A program made the position numbers and the translations under genes. From contig CAAEDK010000140.1 of the NCBI GenBank assembly GCA_900754605.1, positions 1 through 10,103 on the forward strand: a DNA stretch of 10,103 nucleotides, written 5' to 3'. The notes below the pieces were generated by a model that saw only the letters and a list, made by a program, of their open reading frames with translations, was not told the origin of the DNA and did not search any database. The stretch is from an uncultured Oscillospiraceae bacterium. Its GTDB lineage: Bacteria; Bacillota_A; Clostridia; Oscillospirales; Oscillospiraceae. Positions 1 to 7,151 of the stretch are shown here, one piece after another. Positions within the stretch are counted from its first letter, which is position 1. The number at the start of each line of letters is the position of its first letter.

Positions 1-3
1 GAC

Positions 4-20
4 GGAAGCCAGCGGCTTCC
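4..20. repeat. Perfect 7-bp hairpin at left edge
   Basis: GGAAGCC (4-10), a three-base loop, and GGCTTCC (14-20) form a perfect stem. An outer pair GACGG (1-5) / CCGTC (28-32) could extend it. No T-tract follows on the plus strand; on the minus strand the next bases lie outside the window, so it could be the terminator of a minus-strand gene but this cannot be decided here. Confidence 0.5.
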
Positions 21-79
21 ATCCTGACCGTCGCTCTGATTCACTAAGTTCTACCGTGCAGGTGTCCAACTTGCACTTG

Positions 80-94
80 CAATTTGCGAAACTT
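80..94. repeat. 15-bp sequence, inverted copy at 10030-10044
   Basis: CAATTTGCGAAACTT (80-94) is the exact reverse complement of AAGTTTCGCAAATTG at 10030-10044, close to the other end of the window. Identity stops at once on both sides. It lies in the leader of the decayed XRE gene; the partner lies in the last codons of the decayed sigma-like gene. It may be a recombination or attachment relic, or chance: about 0.05 such 15-mers are expected in a random window of this size. Confidence 0.4.
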
Positions 95-145
95 TTATGA
101 AAAATCGTTCGTCGCAGCAGGAGTACAACACAAAGAGGTGCCCTT

Positions 146-532
146 ATGGGATTTAAGGAGCGGCTGAAGGAGAAGAGATTTGCAGCCGGATTAACACAGA
201 CGGAATTTGTAGAAAGAGTTTCTGTAACGACGAGGGCAATATAAAATTATGAATTAGGCTCAAGAAGACCAGGCAACATGAAGGTGATCTGGGATATTGC
301 AACCGTGCTCAACACCACAGTTGACTATCTACTCAATCATGCTGACATCCATTCAATGGAGACGTGCCAAAAAGGTGGTTTTAAGGCGGAGCAGCACCTT
401 GATGAACTGGTTGGAGAGGTGACTGACTTGTTTACCGGTGGCCAGCTCTAGGAGGATGCGCTGGAGCGAGCTATGCGTGCTCTCAGTAATACCTATTTGA
501 TCGCGAAAGTGAAAAAGAAAAAATACTGCTAG
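146..532 (+). pseudogene. XRE/Cro-type helix-turn-helix regulator, two in-frame stops
   Basis: The frame starts at ATG 146 behind GAGG (about 134-137) and would give 128 residues. It begins MGFKERLKEKRFAAGLTQ, the first half of an XRE/cro-C1 helix-turn-helix, then RVSVTTRAI, a stop, NYELGSRRPG, and the helix IWDIATVLNTTVDYLLNH that closes such domains. The stop is TAA at 242-244 where relatives usually have Gln, so CAA to TAA is the simplest change. A second stop, TAG at 449-451, sits in the acidic tail (GGQL-stop-EDALERAMRAL). The frame shows no slips and ends at TAG 530-532. Such short XRE proteins usually control mobile-element genes; here only a DNA-binding fragment of 32 residues could be made. 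The family call is firm, the target is unknown. Confidence 0.85.
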
Positions 533-781
533 TCTAATAGCAAGATTCCCCCGTCCAGGTATCCCGCTTATATAGATGGCTCATCATTGCATATCTGGGA
601 TTTTGGATAAATCTGCAAGCCTGTTCACGATGAAATTATGACGAGTGGTTTTGATAAGGATACATGATCTATATGAATCTTATGTCTATCATGTGTGCTG
701 ATGCTCAAGGACAAGAACGCATTCTTGCTTTTTTCTTAGAAGTCACTTGCCCAAAGTCACCACGAAACCGGAAAAAACATA
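533..781. other. Gene-poor gap between two relics
   Basis: No supported gene is present. One plus frame from about 536 reads without a stop for some 20 codons (it includes AYIDGSSLHIWDFG), then stops at TAA, and again at TGA near 665, which hints at another eroded coding segment. A 71-codon plus-strand ORF (664-879) has no clear ribosome binding site and runs into the relic on the opposite strand, so it is not called. Base composition is more AT-rich than in the intact cluster. Confidence 0.35.
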
Positions 782-1032
782 TTACAGGCACAGCCATGCT
801 TTCTGCGATTTTGAGTGAATGTGGTGTTGTTGCATATTATAACATGGATCATTTGGTTTGTTTGGGGCACTTCCGATAAATGAGAGAAGAGCTGCCAAAC
901 ACGGAACAGGTGTGCGCCTATTGTAAGTTCGCGGGCAATCGGGCATCTCTTCCAAAGTGTACAGCGTGGGATTAAAGAGTGTTTCAAACAGATTGTCCAG
1001 GGAGCTTTGAGATTGGGACTCCTGATTCTCAT
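782..1032 (-). pseudogene. Small unrecognised gene, frameshifted just after its start
   Basis: A textbook ribosome binding site (minus-strand AAGGAGG, plus 1041-1047) lies 8 bases before an ATG at 1032-1030. The frame of that ATG gives an unconvincing peptide, whereas the neighbouring frame reads NQESQSQSSLDNLFETLF, then NPTLYTLEEMPDCPRTY and VPCLAALLSFIG, and ends at TAA 784-782. Restoring one lost base directly after the ATG joins site, start and frame into an 83-residue protein with an acidic, Leu-rich first half and two Cys. It lies 57 bases downstream of the WYL-type relic on the same strand, so it was probably the second gene of that unit. I do not recognise the family and propose no function. 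Confidence 0.45.
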
Positions 1033-1089
1033 GACCGATGCCTCCTTCGATTGTGATGGGCCATGGTAACACCTCACACGGTTTAAATT

Positions 1090-2405
1090 TTATGAGCCAG
1101 CATATTTTTCTACATTCCGGGTCAAGGTATCTCTGATTTTTCCCGCAGCCATTGAGGCTCCAGCAGCTCCACGTTGTCGGCGTATTGCAGGGCAAAGAGC
1201 TTGACGCCCTCGGCGGCAATGGACATGGTGATCTCGGTGAGTCCCTGGCTGTTGGGCTGCGTGTACTGGGGCACGCTGCCAAAAAAGTCCACCAGGGTGT
1301 TGAGAATCCGCTCGTGGCAGCGCATACAAACATAGGTTTCCTTGCCGGGATACATGCCCGGTGTGCGGTCCTGGTACTGGGCTGGATCAAAGTCCTTGAG
1401 AGGCTCAAAGGTTTCGGGAAGAAGCTCCACATGCAGGCTCAGGTCGGTGCGCAGATTCATCATGCTGCGATGGCGGCAGACCAGGTAATAGTTGCCGTTG
1501 GACCACATCAGGGCATAGGTGGAGACGGTGAGCTGGCTGTTTTTTTCCTGCTCCACCAGCTTGGGCTGCCAGCACCGTTCGGAACAGATCAAGCGGTACT
1601 CTCCGTAAGTGATCTTCACCTTCTGGTGTTCCCGGATGGCCTAATCCAGCTGATTGATCAGGGCAAACTGCTGGGGATTTCCCCCTGTTTGTAGACAAAA
1701 CGGCTGGGGATATACGTTGCAGGCCGGGACCGCAGTCGGTTGAGTGCGTCCAGAAACTTCTGCGTCTGATTCTGGGAGATGTGGGGATAGACCTACACCA
1801 GGTCGGCAAAAATCCGCCATTCGCCCTCGGTCAGGGGATTGTCCAGATAGTAGTAACGGGTGGTCTTGTTGTGCTGAGACGTCTGCTCCGCCTCCCACTT
1901 GTCATAGGGGATATAGCGGTACCGGCCTGTGACGCTTTTCTTTCGGCCGACACAGCGCAGCTGGAAGGGAAAGGTTTTCAGATTGAAAGCACTTTGTTTT
2001 TGAGGAGGTTGTCTACAGAGGAGTAGGTGGGGCCTCAAACGGGGAAATGGTGAGGTCCAGAGCTACATCCTGGTGAAGCACCGTTCCATCGGAAACTTCC
2101 AGAACGACATGGAGGGCATTCTCCGTCTGATAGACGCTGGTGCAGGCGGGGGCGTCCTGATGAACCAGGGGGTCAGAGGAGAACAGCTCCAAAAGGTTGG
2201 AGACCTGGGTCAGGATCCGGTTCACCGTGGCACGGGAGGGCGGCTGCTCCCTATTTTGAAGATAGTGACAGATCTCGCCCACACTCAGCGGATACTCCCG
2301 GGAGGCGTGGAGCCGTAGCACTGTCCAGATGGCCTCCAGACTTTGGTAGGGGTTGCTGTACATCTTGCGTTCGTTTTTCTTAGATTTTTGTTCCTATTCT
2401 TCCAT
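1090..2405 (-). pseudogene. WYL-domain-type transcriptional regulator, heavily decayed
   Basis: Pieces in three frames join into one protein of about 439 residues. The N-terminal part holds a helix-turn-helix (YPLSVGEICHYLQ, then SRATVNRILTQVSNLL), the middle reads LTEGEWRIFADLV and VYPHISQNQTQKFLDAL, and the C-terminal half has KVKITYGEYRLICSE and YALMWSNGNYYLVCRHRS, resembling the core of WYL effector domains. Lesions in order: TAG at 2394-2396 (codon 4), a slip near 2029-2034, a slip near 1986-1988, TAG at 1793-1795, a slip in the C-run 1681-1685, TAG at 1641-1643, and a slip in the T-run 1137-1141 that alters the last 17 or so codons. Each slip is explained by one lost base. The start at 2405 is chosen because GGAGG (plus 2416-2420) lies 10 bases upstream; ATG 2363 has no such site. 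WYL proteins usually bind nucleic acid or nucleotide ligands; the target here is unknown. Confidence 0.75.
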
Positions 2406-2423
2406 ATCAAAGGAGCCTCCTGC

Positions 2424-2445
2424 CTGCACGGACTGAACCGTGCAG
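2424..2445. repeat. Perfect 8-bp hairpin in leader of the WYL-type relic
   Basis: CTGCACGG (2424-2431), loop ACTGAA, CCGTGCAG (2438-2445) is a perfect stem between the end of the intact regulator (2530) and the ribosome binding site of the relic. On the plus strand it is followed by TTTT, on the minus strand by no T-run. It is therefore either a weak terminator for plus-strand readthrough or a leader structure of the minus-strand relic. Confidence 0.45.
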
Positions 2446-2529
2446 TTTTCGTATTCCGATTTCCGCGCCATCGTTGTGCGGGTTAAAAATTGCCCCAGCC
2501 GCTGCTCCAGAGGTGCCTGGGTATGTTGC

Positions 2530-3849
2530 TCAGAGCGCCTGGCCGGACTCCAGCTTAGAGCGGTCAATGGTGTAAATTTTTGCAGGACGGCCCCGGAAAT
2601 TGAGCTGCCGGTTATACTCCACTCGGGCCAGCCCGCCCTCCTCTAGCTTTTTCAAGATGCGGGAGGCGCTTCGAGTAGTGACGTTGAGGAAGAAGGATAG
2701 CTCCTCGGAGGAGAGGGTATTTCCCTGCTTTTGCTGAATGATGTACAAAATTTTATTTAGATACAAGGGGGAGATGCCCACCCGCTCGCTGATTTGAATC
2801 AGATTTTTGTCGGGAATGTCGTTGTAAACCATTCGTTGTGTGCTGGAAAGGGGTCCGATCATGACATTGTTCTCCAGGGAAATGAAGGTGGCGCAATCCC
2901 CATACAGGGTGGCCTGCTTTAAGGCGCGCAGGCCGTTTTGATATGCCTCGGATATATTTCCGGCGCTGCCCCAGCCGATACAGATGGGGACGGAGAGTTT
3001 TTCCGTCAAAAAGGAGATCAGGGGACAGGTGGTGTATTGCTGGGTGAGTTCCTTCAGGGTGGAGGTATTGGAGGTGATCTCAAAGCGGTTGGGGAGTCGG
3101 TAGGTCAGGAAGGGCATCCCGGACTGGCGGTTGAACTGCTGCAATCGCTCCCACAGGGTCTGCTGCTCCTGCTGAGTCAGTGTTTTGGGCACATCAATCA
3201 GAGCCACGCAGGCCGCCGCCGCCCGCATTGCGTTGGCGTCCAGCTGGTGCAGCAGATCCTGATAGGTCTCCAGCATGGTCTCCTGGGAGGGATACAGATA
3301 TTGATGGCGGATACTGTGGGTATCAAAATAGGAGCCCATGCTGGCAAAGCGGGTCACCAGCAGGTCAATGGTCCCGCTGTCCCACAGCTGCTTATAGTAT
3401 TCCTGGAGGGGGACATACCAGTCCGGAGCATCCACATTGGGCCAGTCAATGGGGGCGGTGCCCAATCTGGGGGCATCCTCCTGTAAAAAAATGGACTTGA
3501 AATCCACGGGGACCTGGGGGCGGTCAAAATAGACGCGGGTGAAGTCCAGCCCCGGGTGTTGAATGGCCAGAGCGGCGATGGCCTTGTAATAGTCCACGGG
3601 GGAGAGGTCAAAGTACGCGTGGGGCACATCAGCCACCTGAGGAAAAAATTTCCGAATGACATTATAGGGGTAAGAGCCACTGAACAGCAGAGCATCAAAT
3701 TTTCCCTGGTTTTCCTCGTACAAAAAACGGAGGTGGTCCGGGGAAGTATAGGGCAGATAAGTGATATAGCTGCGCTGAGAAAGCAGGTCATTGAGCTTTA
3801 AAATCCGCTGCAGGGACAATTCGTTGGTAAATACTCCGATGGAATACAT
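2530..3849 (-). CDS. Transcriptional regulator: large sensor region plus C-terminal winged helix
   Basis: 439 residues from ATG 3849. Residues 1-110 look like an alpha/beta receptor-like domain (MYSIGVFTNE, then FDALLFSGSYPYNV). About 205-325 resemble the degenerate GGDEF-like module seen in PucR-type and similar regulators (VALIDVPKTL, then CIGWGSAGNISEAYQNGLRA). Residues 345-439 form the likely DNA-binding end: ISERVGISPLYLNKIL, LSSEELSFFLNVTTRSASR and ILKKLEEGGLARV, with a basic wing RGRPAKIY. I know no characterised member of this arrangement. ATG 3888 is also in frame, but the predicted transcript starts only about 2-5 bases before it, so 3849, preceded by GAGG and GGAAGG, is preferred. 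It is divergent from the amidohydrolase, the usual position of a pathway-specific regulator, so it probably responds to the transported conjugate. Role as regulator likely; ligand inferred only. Confidence 0.8.
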   Translation of the reverse strand: MYSIGVFTNELSLQRILKLNDLLSQRSYITYLPYTSPDHLRFLYEENQGKFDALLFSGSYPYNVIRKFFPQVADVPHAYFDLSPVDYYKAIAALAIQHPGLDFTRVYFDRPQVPVDFKSIFLQEDAPRLGTAPIDWPNVDAPDWYVPLQEYYKQLWDSGTIDLLVTRFASMGSYFDTHSIRHQYLYPSQETMLETYQDLLHQLDANAMRAAAACVALIDVPKTLTQQEQQTLWERLQQFNRQSGMPFLTYRLPNRFEITSNTSTLKELTQQYTTCPLISFLTEKLSVPICIGWGSAGNISEAYQNGLRALKQATLYGDCATFISLENNVMIGPLSSTQRMVYNDIPDKNLIQISERVGISPLYLNKILYIIQQKQGNTLSSEELSFFLNVTTRSASRILKKLEEGGLARVEYNRQLNFRGRPAKIYTIDRSKLESGQAL

Positions 3850-3897
3850 GATGGCTGCCTCGTTCCTTCCAAATTCTGCATACAACATTCTGCTTTC

Positions 3898-3926
3898 ATT
3901 ATAATATAGCTGTTCCACCGGAGCAA
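3898..3926 (-). promoter_or_regulatory. Sigma-A-type promoter of the regulator
   Basis: Read on the minus strand: -35 TTGCTC (plus 3921-3926), a 17-base spacer, and a perfect -10 TATAAT (plus 3898-3903). Transcription would start near 3890, giving a leader of about 40 bases before ATG 3849. This is the main reason for rejecting the longer start at 3888. Confidence 0.65.
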
Positions 3927-3930
3927 CCCA

Positions 3931-3947
3931 TTTTGCCCGGGGGAAAA
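3931..3947. promoter_or_regulatory. Imperfect palindrome next to the regulator -35 box
   Basis: TTTTGCCCGGGGGAAAA is nearly self-complementary around CCCGGG, with flanking T4 and A4. It begins 5 bases upstream of the regulator's -35 box in an otherwise AT-rich gap, a position suited to an operator for autoregulation. Position and symmetry are the only evidence. Confidence 0.3.
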
Positions 3948-4095
3948 ATATTGAGGAATTGACAAAAAAAGATTCAAGATATGACAGGAAGAGGGAGAAT
4001 AAAGAAATAATTAGCGGAGAAAACCTAGATAAAGACAAGAGAGAGGTGTAGTAGTTTGTTAAAAATGGAGAATACAGAAAAAAGTGAATAATAAC

Positions 4096-4125
4096 TTGAC
4101 AGCACTTGCATTTCTTTTTTATACT
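4096..4125 (+). promoter_or_regulatory. Sigma-A-type promoter of the amidohydrolase-transporter cluster
   Basis: A perfect -35 TTGACA (4096-4101) is followed after 18 bases by TATACT (4120-4125), 5 of 6 matches to the -10 consensus. Transcription would start near 4132, leaving a leader of about 87 bases before ATG 4219. It is the only strong plus-strand promoter candidate seen ahead of the three-gene cluster. Confidence 0.65.
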
Positions 4126-4135
4126 AAAGCAAGAT

Positions 4136-4185
4136 TTCCGAATAGTGTCTTTAAATGTCTTAAATAAATTCAAAATATTCGGGAA
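4136..4185 (+). promoter_or_regulatory. Leader dyad enclosing a tandem repeat, possible operator
   Basis: TTCCGAATA (4136-4144) and TATTCGGGAA (4176-4185) are inverted copies apart from one extra G. Between them are GTCTTTAAAT (4147-4156) and GTCTTAAAT (4157-4165), a tandem direct repeat of about one helical turn. The block begins just after the predicted transcription start. It could be an operator bound by the divergent regulator or fold as a leader hairpin. Both roles are inferred. Confidence 0.4.
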
Positions 4186-4218
4186 CCAATGAACAGAGGG
4201 TGAAAGGAGTGAGGACAG

Positions 4219-5676
4219 ATGAATCACCAGAAGAGTCAGGCCCTGGATGCCATTGACCGGAATCGGGAGCTGCTGTGCCGCGTCAGCGACCAGCTGTGGG
4301 AGCATCCAGAGGTGGGCTTCCATGAGAAGTATGCCGCCGAACTGTACTGTGACACGCTGGAGGCCCTGGGCTTTCAGGTGGAGCGGAATTTGGCGGGGAT
4401 TCCCACCGCGTTTTCCGGCACCTATGGAAACGACGGCCCGGTGATCGGCTTTCTGGGGGAGTTTGACGCGCTGCCCGGCTTGAGCCAGGTGGAGGCCGCG
4501 CTGGAGAAAATCCCGGCGCAGGAGTCGGCTCCCGGCCATGGCTGTGGCCACAACCTGCTGGGTGTGGGGTCGCTGGCTGCGGCCGTTGCGGTGAAGCAGT
4601 ATCTTCAGGACAATCATCTGCCGGGGACGGTCGTGTTTTTCGGTTGTCCCGCAGAGGAGGGGGGCTCCGGCAAGGGCTTTATGGCCCGGAGCGGAGTGTT
4701 TCAACAGGTGGATATCGCCTTTAGTTGGCATCCCGGAGAGGTCAACAGCGTCTCCACCGAGGGAACCATGTCCAACTATCAGATCTGCTACCATTTTCGT
4801 GGGGTCTCCGCCCATGCGGCCATGTCTCCCGAGCAGGGGCGCAGCGCGCTGGATGCGTTGGAGCTGATGAACATAGGGGTACAGTTTTTGCGGGAACATG
4901 TGCCCACCGATACACGGATCCACTACGCCATCACCGACACCGGGGGAAGCGCTCCGGGGACGGTCCAGCCCTACGCTCAGGCGGTGTATCTGTTGCGTGC
5001 CGTACATCCCCAGCAGCTGATCGACCTCTACGACCGGGTCAATAAAATTGCCCGGGGCGCGGCGATGATGACCGATACGACGGTGGAGATCGAGTTTATC
5101 AAAGCCTGCTCGAACGTGGTCATCAACACCGAGCTCAACCGCCTGATGCAGAAAAATCTGGAGCAGGTGCCGCCTGCCGGATTTGACGAGGCCGATCTGG
5201 AGCAGGCCCGGCGGTATCAGCAGACCTTCCCCAAGGGGAAGACCTACTACGACTCCCTGGTGGACGAGGTGGAGGACCCCCAGATGCGCGAGGAACTGCA
5301 GGCCAGGGCCGACGAGCCCATCCACCGGGTGGTGATGCCGCTGGCCCGGGAGCGCCAGGGCTTTGTGTCCTCGGACGTGGGCGACGTCAGCTGGAACTGC
5401 CCTGTGGCTCAGATCAACGCCGCCACCATGCCCGCCGGAGTGCCCATGCACTCCTGGCAGATGGTCGCGGTGGGAAAGACCCCCATGGCGAAGAAGGGAA
5501 TGCTCTATGCGGCCAAGGTGATGGCGGCGTCCGCCATCGACGCCCTGGAGGACCCCGAAATCATCCGGCGGGCCAAGGAGGAACTGTTGCGCCGTACCGG
5601 CGGCAAGACCTACCAGCCCCCCATCCCGGCAGAAATCCAGCCCAAAATTCCCCGGGATCTGTTTCAGACACCCTAA
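4219..5676 (+). CDS. abgB: M20D-family amidohydrolase, aminobenzoyl-glutamate hydrolase subunit B (AbgB)-like
   Basis: 485 residues, close to the length of E. coli AbgB. M20D enzymes cleave amide bonds of N-acyl or N-aroyl amino acids in the cytoplasm with a two-metal centre. Visible motifs: WEHPEVGFHE (27-36); HGCGHNLLGVG with ligands C109 and H111; CPAEEGGSGKG with catalytic base E146 and ligand E147; WHPG with H171; a lid-domain helix containing SAHAAMSPEQGRSALDALE with H199; SSDVGDVSW (384-392); and GVPMHSW with H411. The C109/H111/E147/H171/H411 set and the 24-residue gap between E147 and H171 match known M20D enzymes. There is no signal peptide. AAAGGAG (4203-4209) lies 9 bases before the ATG. 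It is first of three plus-strand genes behind a strong promoter. No AbgA-type partner subunit is in the window, so it probably works as a homodimer or on another conjugate. The gene symbol marks similarity, not proven substrate. Confidence 0.88.
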   Translation: MNHQKSQALDAIDRNRELLCRVSDQLWEHPEVGFHEKYAAELYCDTLEALGFQVERNLAGIPTAFSGTYGNDGPVIGFLGEFDALPGLSQVEAALEKIPAQESAPGHGCGHNLLGVGSLAAAVAVKQYLQDNHLPGTVVFFGCPAEEGGSGKGFMARSGVFQQVDIAFSWHPGEVNSVSTEGTMSNYQICYHFRGVSAHAAMSPEQGRSALDALELMNIGVQFLREHVPTDTRIHYAITDTGGSAPGTVQPYAQAVYLLRAVHPQQLIDLYDRVNKIARGAAMMTDTTVEIEFIKACSNVVINTELNRLMQKNLEQVPPAGFDEADLEQARRYQQTFPKGKTYYDSLVDEVEDPQMREELQARADEPIHRVVMPLARERQGFVSSDVGDVSWNCPVAQINAATMPAGVPMHSWQMVAVGKTPMAKKGMLYAAKVMAASAIDALEDPEIIRRAKEELLRRTGGKTYQPPIPAEIQPKIPRDLFQTP

Positions 5677-5747
5677 CCGCGTTGGCATAGAAGACATCTT
5701 GCATACGATTTGAGTACACACACAAAAAAGAGTAGGGAGAAATCGTT

Positions 5748-7025
5748 ATGACCCAAATTACCATTTGTCTTGTCCTCTTTGTGGCGATGCTGGTGTTGTT
5801 TTTCACCAACAAGCTCCCCATGTCGTTTACCGCCCTGGGCGCCATGATCCTGCTGGTGTTTACCGGCTGTCTGGACGCCAAAACGGCGGTCGCGACCTTC
5901 GGAAGCTCCACAGTCGTCACCATGGCGGCCATGTTCGTGGTGGCCGCCGGCCTGAGTCGCACACAGATGATCAACCACATCACCAGGCTGCTCTATAAGA
6001 TCACCGACGGCTCTTTCACTAAGGTGCTGGCGTGTTATATGCTGGTGACCTGCCTGCTGGGCCAGTTTGTTCCCAGCATCGTGGCGCTGTTTGCCCTGGT
6101 GCATCCCCTGGTGCAGAGCATGTGCGACCGTATGAACATTAGCCCCTCCAAGATGATGTATCCCATCGCGGTCGCCACCGTCTCCACCAGCTTCATCGTT
6201 GAGCCCATCGGCCCCTATGCCGCCTGGTATGTGACCCAGAACGGATTTATGGAGTCCTATGGCTGGACCGGGACTCAGCTGAATATGTGGAGCGAGACCA
6301 GCGTCTTCCTGCCTGTGGGCATCCTGACGCTGCTGTGGGCCATCTTCGTCATGCCCCGTATGCTGCCCGACCAGCCCGAGCGCCCCATTTCCGCCATCGG
6401 CGGGCGCAAGCTGCAGGAGAAGGAGCCTCTGAGCCCCGTGCGTGAGGTCCTGGGCTACGGCGTGTTCGCAGTGGTTATCATCTGCCTGATGCTGGGCTTC
6501 TCCTCCTGGCAGGTGACCCTGGCTGGCGCCATCGTTCTGGTTGTTACCGGCGTTCTCACCGAGCGCGAGGCCATCGACAACCTCAACCTGAGCACCGTGC
6601 TGCTGTATGTGGGCGTGTCCGCCTTCGGCGAGGGCCTGGCCCAGACCGGCGCGGCCGAGATGGTCGGCGACGCCATTGCCAAGGTGCTGGAGGGCGTGAC
6701 CAACGGCTATATCATTGGCTTTGTGTTCTACATGGTCAGCTTCCTGATGACCTCTCTGCTGTATAACCGCGCGGTGAGCACCGTGCTGACCCCCGTGGCT
6801 GTGATCACCTGCACCTCCATTGGCTGCGATCCCAGAGGTCCGGTGATCCTGTGCGCCCTGGCTACCATGTCCTCTCTGATCACCCCCATGGCCACCGCTG
6901 TGGTGCCCATGGCCATGGACGCCGGCGGCTACAGCGCCAAGACCATGTTCAAGGTGGGTATCCTCCCCGGTATTCTGCGCGGCGTTGTGGGCACGCTGAT
7001 TGCCATGACGCTCTTCCCCATGTAA
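5748..7025 (+). CDS. Ion-transporter-superfamily permease (SLC13/DASS-like anion:Na+ symporter)
   Basis: 425 residues and very hydrophobic, with about 10-12 membrane segments and one longer polar loop (about 203-232, RMLPDQPERP onward) dividing two halves, as in the ion-transporter superfamily that imports di- and tricarboxylates and similar anions. Family-like features are the early TFGSSTVVTMAAMFVVAAGL (50-69), SFIVEPIGPY (148-157), LLYNRAVSTVLTPVAVI (337-353) and SSLITPMATAVVPMAM (375-390) near the C-terminal gating region. The first-half pore loop reads FVPSIVALFALVHPLV (107-122) with Ser where many relatives have Asn, which may alter cation or substrate choice. AGGGAG (5734-5739) lies 8 bases before the ATG, 71 bases after the amidohydrolase, with no terminator between. 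Its position suggests it brings in the amidohydrolase substrate. Superfamily call good, substrate unknown. Confidence 0.8.
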   Translation: MTQITICLVLFVAMLVLFFTNKLPMSFTALGAMILLVFTGCLDAKTAVATFGSSTVVTMAAMFVVAAGLSRTQMINHITRLLYKITDGSFTKVLACYMLVTCLLGQFVPSIVALFALVHPLVQSMCDRMNISPSKMMYPIAVATVSTSFIVEPIGPYAAWYVTQNGFMESYGWTGTQLNMWSETSVFLPVGILTLLWAIFVMPRMLPDQPERPISAIGGRKLQEKEPLSPVREVLGYGVFAVVIICLMLGFSSWQVTLAGAIVLVVTGVLTEREAIDNLNLSTVLLYVGVSAFGEGLAQTGAAEMVGDAIAKVLEGVTNGYIIGFVFYMVSFLMTSLLYNRAVSTVLTPVAVITCTSIGCDPRGPVILCALATMSSLITPMATAVVPMAMDAGGYSAKTMFKVGILPGILRGVVGTLIAMTLFPM

Positions 7026-7042
7026 ATTAAAGCAATTTCGGA

Positions 7043-7082
7043 AAGGAGCCGCCATGGAATCAACGTTCTGTGACGGCTCCTT
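7043..7082 (+). promoter_or_regulatory. Intercistronic hairpin covering a ribosome binding site
   Basis: AAGGAGCCG (7043-7051) pairs perfectly with CGGCTCCTT (7074-7082) across a 22-base loop. The left arm contains AAGGAG, which would serve an ATG at 7054 inside the loop. No T-run follows, so it is not a normal terminator; it may set mRNA stability or translation between the two permease genes. Confidence 0.5.
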
Positions 7083-7140
7083 GCCATATCCGCCGGCGGG
7101 AGAGAGGCGACGGAACCAGACGGAACAACGAGGAAAATAG
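7054..7140 (+). CDS. Possible 28-residue leader peptide between the permease genes
   Basis: ATG 7054 follows AAGGAG (7043-7048) with 5-base spacing and opens 28 codons ending at TAG 7138-7140, 11 bases before the next gene. The product begins MESTFCDGSLPYPPAGER and ends in a basic, polar tail, with no membrane segment. The stop overlaps the G-rich ribosome binding site of the symporter gene (starting at 7140), a layout that fits translational coupling. Its own site is buried in the 7043-7082 hairpin. It may equally be a chance ORF in a GC-rich spacer; I recognise no relative. Confidence 0.3.
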   Translation: MESTFCDGSLPYPPAGERRRNQTEQRGK

Positions 7141-7151
7141 GGGGGACTGAC

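Noticed and set aside
664..879. 71-codon plus-strand ORF
   Set aside because: No clear ribosome binding site, no family resemblance, and it overlaps a more protein-like relic on the other strand.
1152..1694. 180-codon plus-strand frame
   Set aside because: Antisense to the WYL-type relic, which explains its protein-like look; the minus strand carries the recognisable motifs.
2938..3486. 182-codon plus-strand frame
   Set aside because: Antisense to the intact regulator, Gly/Gln-rich, no ribosome binding site or domain.
3850..3888. Longer regulator start at ATG 3888
   Set aside because: The predicted transcript begins at about 3890, leaving no room for a ribosome binding site; 3849 has one.
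3959..3984. Second plus-strand promoter with TTGACA at 3959-3964
   Set aside because: No acceptable -10 box lies 16-19 bases downstream.
2530..5721. A 1063-codon minus-strand open frame covering the regulator and the whole antisense of the amidohydrolase gene
   Set aside because: Only the first 439 codons from 3849 look like a protein; a TATAAT promoter and ribosome binding site lie ahead of 3849, and the upstream part is antisense to a gene with full catalytic motifs.
5673..7055. 460-codon minus-strand frame rich in His, Gln and Gly
   Set aside because: It is antisense to the first permease and has the biased composition typical of shadows of GC-rich membrane-protein genes.
7043..7082. Rho-independent terminator between the permease genes
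   Set aside because: The stem is good but no T-run follows, and the next gene has no evident promoter of its own.
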